Positions 61,278 to 64,000 of a stretch of DNA of 64,000 bases are shown here, one piece after another. Position numbers and translations under genes: made by a program. Position 1 is the stretch's first letter. Each line of letters begins with the position of its first letter. Origin of the DNA: SLJN01 sp964505385 (lineage in GTDB: Bacteria > Bacteroidota > Rhodothermia > Balneolales > Natronogracilivirgulaceae); assembly GCA_964505385.1 (NCBI GenBank), contig CAZDIA010000003.1, positions 67,090-131,089 on the forward strand, written 5' to 3'. Below the pieces are notes generated by a model. That model searched no databases and had not been told where the DNA came from. It was given only the letters and a program-made list of their open reading frames with translations.

Positions 61278-64000
61278 ATGAAAAAAATCGCAATCGCACT
61301 CGGAATAATCTTACTGATCATCATTATACTGATCGGTGGACTTTCACTTTATCTCACAGATGACCGGTTGCGATCATGGGTACTGCCGGAAATCAGAGAG
61401 GCAACCGGCAGAGATGTTGAAATTGAGCGCATTTCCTACACTCTGTTTCAAACTTTTCCGCGTTTTGGCCTGGTCATAGAAGGTTTGGAAGTACCTGACC
61501 CGGTTGAAGATAAACTTGCCAGTGTGGATGAAGTACTACTTTCACTAAACCTGATCCCGCTAATACAAGGAGATATAAGCATTCAGCAATTACAAATCGA
61601 TCGACCTGAATTCACTTATATCATTTATGATGACGGCACCACCAATCTGGATGACTTCTTCCCTGAGGAAGAACCTGATGAAGTAGAGGAACCCGGTGAG
61701 CTGCCCGATATCGACTTAGCCGAAGTCGTCGTAACCAATGCCGCATTCGGCATGGATGATCAGGAAACTGAAACTTCGGTTCAGCTTTCGGAATTAGACC
61801 TCACCAGTACTTTGCATTTTGCCGAAAAACTTGAAAGCACGCTTGAGGCGACGCTTGGCAGTCTTGATCTGACTTTTGAGGGCCGGCCAATGATAAGCGG
61901 GCTGGCCATGTCCCTTCGGCAAACATCGGTACTGGATATGGCAGAGGAAATGCTGGAAATACAGGATGGCCAATTAAATATCCGCGGCCTTGACCTGGTT
62001 CTCGAAGGAAACATATCCGAATGGGGCGAGGGAGAGCCGTTTATAGATATGCAGCTTGCTTCAGAATCGGATGATTTTGGCACATTGCTGGATCTTGTTC
62101 CACCGGAGTTCGAAGAACACATCGAAGACCTGGATACCGGAGGCGAACTTGAGTTGACTGCTAATCTCAATGGCCGTATTACAGAAGATGAAGTTCCTTC
62201 ATTTGAAGCCTATGCCAATATCTCAGAGGGATACATTCAACATGCAGAAGTGCCCGAACGAATTTCAGATATTCAACTAACGGCGGAAGCGGTTAATGAT
62301 CTGGTGACAATACAGACTTTTGAAGCCATTGCCGGTGAGACTCGCCTTTCGGCTACCGGAGAAATCACCGATCCGCTTGAAGAAGATGCCCTTTTTATGT
62401 TTTCCGGTAACATGGACGCGGATCTTTCCACAGCTGAACGTTATGTACCATTGGAAGAGTTTGATATTGAAGAACTTGCCGGTTTGATCGAAATTTCTGC
62501 CGAAGCCGAAGGGCCACTCTGGAATCCGGAAGATTCCGAATTTGATGTAACCGCCAGTATGACAGATGGCCTTATTAGACATGCTGAAATAGGCATGCCG
62601 GTTGAAGATATAATGGTTGCCCTTAATGCCACTCATGAAGAAGTACAGATTGAGGAAGCCACAGCCCGCTCTACGGACAATTATTTTCTTGCCTCAGCTA
62701 CCATTACTTCTCCCCTCGACCTGGAAGTGGCAACATTTGACGCATCCGGCGAGATCGACTGGGATCTTGCCACAGTTGGCGAATATTATCCTATAGATGA
62801 GGATACCCTCTCAATGCGGGGAATGATCAGCCTTAGCGGTTCGGGCTCAGGAACTTTTGAAAATCCAGAGGATGCCGATTTTAATGTCGATTTTAATTTA
62901 ACGGATGGATATTTCGACTATCACGAACTTGGTCAACCCATTGAAGAGCTAACGGCAAGCGCTAATGCCACCCAACGGCGAATTACCATTGCTGAATCCT
63001 CGGTTCGCTCCGGCAGTAACCGGTTTGGGCTTCGTGGTGGCGTCATTGACTACATGGAGGAGGATGCCTCTTTTGATGTGACCCTAAACGGATTACTCGC
63101 ACTTGAAGAAATCGATATTTATTATCCCGTAGAGGAGGAATTTGGCCTGGTAATGGACGGCACCGTTGATTCGGAAATCCGGATGGAAGGCAGTATTGAT
63201 GATCTGGAAGCTATTCAGTTGTACGGTCCTGTAAGCGCTGAAAATGTGAATGTAGACTCACCGGATTTGATCCTTCCGCTGACAGATTTAAACGGAAATA
63301 TCACTTTTGACGGTGATGATATTGAAACCGAACAGGTTAGCTTTCTTTTTGGTGAGTCAGACTATTATATCACAGGTAATCTGAATCAGTATAAATCCCT
63401 GATGTATGAACCCGGGGAAGCCGAGCCGACACATTACACCGGATCATACAGAGCCGAGTTTCTTAATGTTGATGAATTTCTGGATTATGAAGACGTACCC
63501 GAAGAACCTGAACCTTTTGACGCGTGGCTGCCTAACCTCACCGGTGAGGTGGATGGGGAGGTTGAACGTATGCAGTTCTTTGCGATGGAAGCCACTGATA
63601 TTACCGGTGATGTGGAGTTGAATCCTGATTACGTACAACTTCATGACGGCAACCTCTCAATATACGACGGAACAATGGATGGCGGCTTCCAATGGGATGT
63701 TTTCGCTGTTGATCACACCGGATTTGCATTCACCGGTGATTTAGAAGGTGTTCGGGTTGAGCGGTTATTTGAACATTTCGATCTTGGTGGCCGGGCTCAG
63801 CTTCCTGATCATGTTCGCGCAGATTTTAACGCTACTACCGACTTTTACGCCGAATTTGACGAATACCTTGAACCGGATTTGATGGCACTCCGGGCTGAGG
63901 GTGATTTCGGTATGGAAGAAGCGCGAATTGTTGATCATCCTGTGCAAGTCAGGATTGCCAACCTGCTCGGATCAGATGATCTCAAAGATCTGGCACTCGA
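61278..64000 (+). CDS. AsmA-like outer-membrane biogenesis/lipid-transport protein, N-terminal part (runs off right edge)
   Basis: ATG 61278 opens a frame of at least 907 codons without a stop. An N-terminal membrane helix (MKKIAIALGIILLIIIILIG) is followed by the AsmA start hallmark LRSWVLPEIREATGRDVEIE and FPRFGLVIEGLEVPD. The body consists of repeated short beta units (FEAYANISEGYIQHAEVPE, VTASMTDGLIRHAEIGMPV, FNVDFNLTDGYFDYHELGQP) of about 130 residues, giving a long periplasmic beta-groove like TamB/YhdP. It is extremely acidic. Such bridge proteins are thought to move phospholipids to the outer membrane. C-terminus not seen. Confidence 0.85.
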   Translation, partial: MKKIAIALGIILLIIIILIGGLSLYLTDDRLRSWVLPEIREATGRDVEIERISYTLFQTFPRFGLVIEGLEVPDPVEDKLASVDEVLLSLNLIPLIQGDISIQQLQIDRPEFTYIIYDDGTTNLDDFFPEEEPDEVEEPGELPDIDLAEVVVTNAAFGMDDQETETSVQLSELDLTSTLHFAEKLESTLEATLGSLDLTFEGRPMISGLAMSLRQTSVLDMAEEMLEIQDGQLNIRGLDLVLEGNISEWGEGEPFIDMQLASESDDFGTLLDLVPPEFEEHIEDLDTGGELELTANLNGRITEDEVPSFEAYANISEGYIQHAEVPERISDIQLTAEAVNDLVTIQTFEAIAGETRLSATGEITDPLEEDALFMFSGNMDADLSTAERYVPLEEFDIEELAGLIEISAEAEGPLWNPEDSEFDVTASMTDGLIRHAEIGMPVEDIMVALNATHEEVQIEEATARSTDNYFLASATITSPLDLEVATFDASGEIDWDLATVGEYYPIDEDTLSMRGMISLSGSGSGTFENPEDADFNVDFNLTDGYFDYHELGQPIEELTASANATQRRITIAESSVRSGSNRFGLRGGVIDYMEEDASFDVTLNGLLALEEIDIYYPVEEEFGLVMDGTVDSEIRMEGSIDDLEAIQLYGPVSAENVNVDSPDLILPLTDLNGNITFDGDDIETEQVSFLFGESDYYITGNLNQYKSLMYEPGEAEPTHYTGSYRAEFLNVDEFLDYEDVPEEPEPFDAWLPNLTGEVDGEVERMQFFAMEATDITGDVELNPDYVQLHDGNLSIYDGTMDGGFQWDVFAVDHTGFAFTGDLEGVRVERLFEHFDLGGRAQLPDHVRADFNATTDFYAEFDEYLEPDLMALRAEGDFGMEEARIVDHPVQVRIANLLGSDDLKDLAL

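Noticed and set aside
1..64000. tRNA, rRNA, CRISPR, prophage or transposon genes
   Set aside because: All intergenic stretches were read on both strands; no cloverleaf, spaced repeat array, integrase or transposase was seen.

Overview
The window looks like a draft chromosome contig from the Bacteroidota/Balneolota branch, most likely a marine or moderately halophilic member of Balneolaceae. This is an inference from several signs. There is a type IX secretion plug-protein homologue, a bifunctional-type ornithine-lipid acyltransferase candidate, many SpII lipoproteins and exported proteins that are very rich in Asp and Glu, and starts that mostly lack Shine-Dalgarno sequences. The protein sequences also look typical of that group. 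There is no phage, transposase, CRISPR array, rRNA or tRNA. A run of 100 Ns at 19838-19937 lies between two identical 55-bp sequences, so it is a scaffold join and probably not a real gap.

Layout. 1-5165: end of a membrane spermidine-synthase-like protein, a small Cys-containing protein, an HGSNAT/NagX-like acyltransferase, a DUF4397 lipoprotein, a Tat-exported metallophosphoesterase and an acidic lipoprotein. 5361-12326: histidine biosynthesis, with hisF apart, then a 27-codon His-rich leader ORF with attenuator-like hairpins, then hisG-D-C-B-H tightly coupled, then hisA after a 337-bp gap. hisI/hisE are not in the window, and HisB carries a shrunken, apparently dead phosphatase domain. 12428-13813: ECF sigma factor and putative anti-sigma protein. 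13866-17396: lepA, an exported protein and lepB on the minus strand. 17572-22191: a PP2C/SpoIIE membrane phosphatase split by the N run, and glyS.

22359-28978 is a striking ion and amino-acid transport neighbourhood in which three separate genes carry PTS EIIA-type domains: an APC permease fused to EIIA and RCK_C, a CPA2 antiporter fused to USP-like and EIIA domains, and a stand-alone PtsN-like EIIA. folD lies among them. 29285-33429: ccmB, holB, dapF and the T9SS plug-like lipoprotein. 33441-42315 is a cell-surface glycan/lipid modification island: LpxD-like acyltransferase, PIG-L deacetylase, glycosyltransferase, polysaccharide deacetylase, sulfotransferase, ATP-grasp ligase and an Asn-synthase-like enzyme without the glutaminase Cys. 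42519-45154: hisS and an AsmA-like membrane protein. 45465-51370: a complete tripartite heavy-metal-type RND efflux operon. 51475-54819: OlsF-like bifunctional acyltransferase and, divergently, a cNMP-binding/CPBP-protease fusion. 54960-57553: clpS-clpA. 57602-61041: cyclophilin lipoprotein, AbgT transporter with an inserted domain, and a beta carbonic anhydrase. From 61278 a long AsmA-like protein runs off the right edge.

Three intergenic spots (about 24.6, 45.2 and 60.2 kb) carry copies of a ~135-bp element that folds into one long hairpin, a dispersed structured repeat that no gene explains. The most interesting signals are the his leader/attenuator, the decayed HisB phosphatase domain, the EIIA-domain cluster and the hairpin repeat family.
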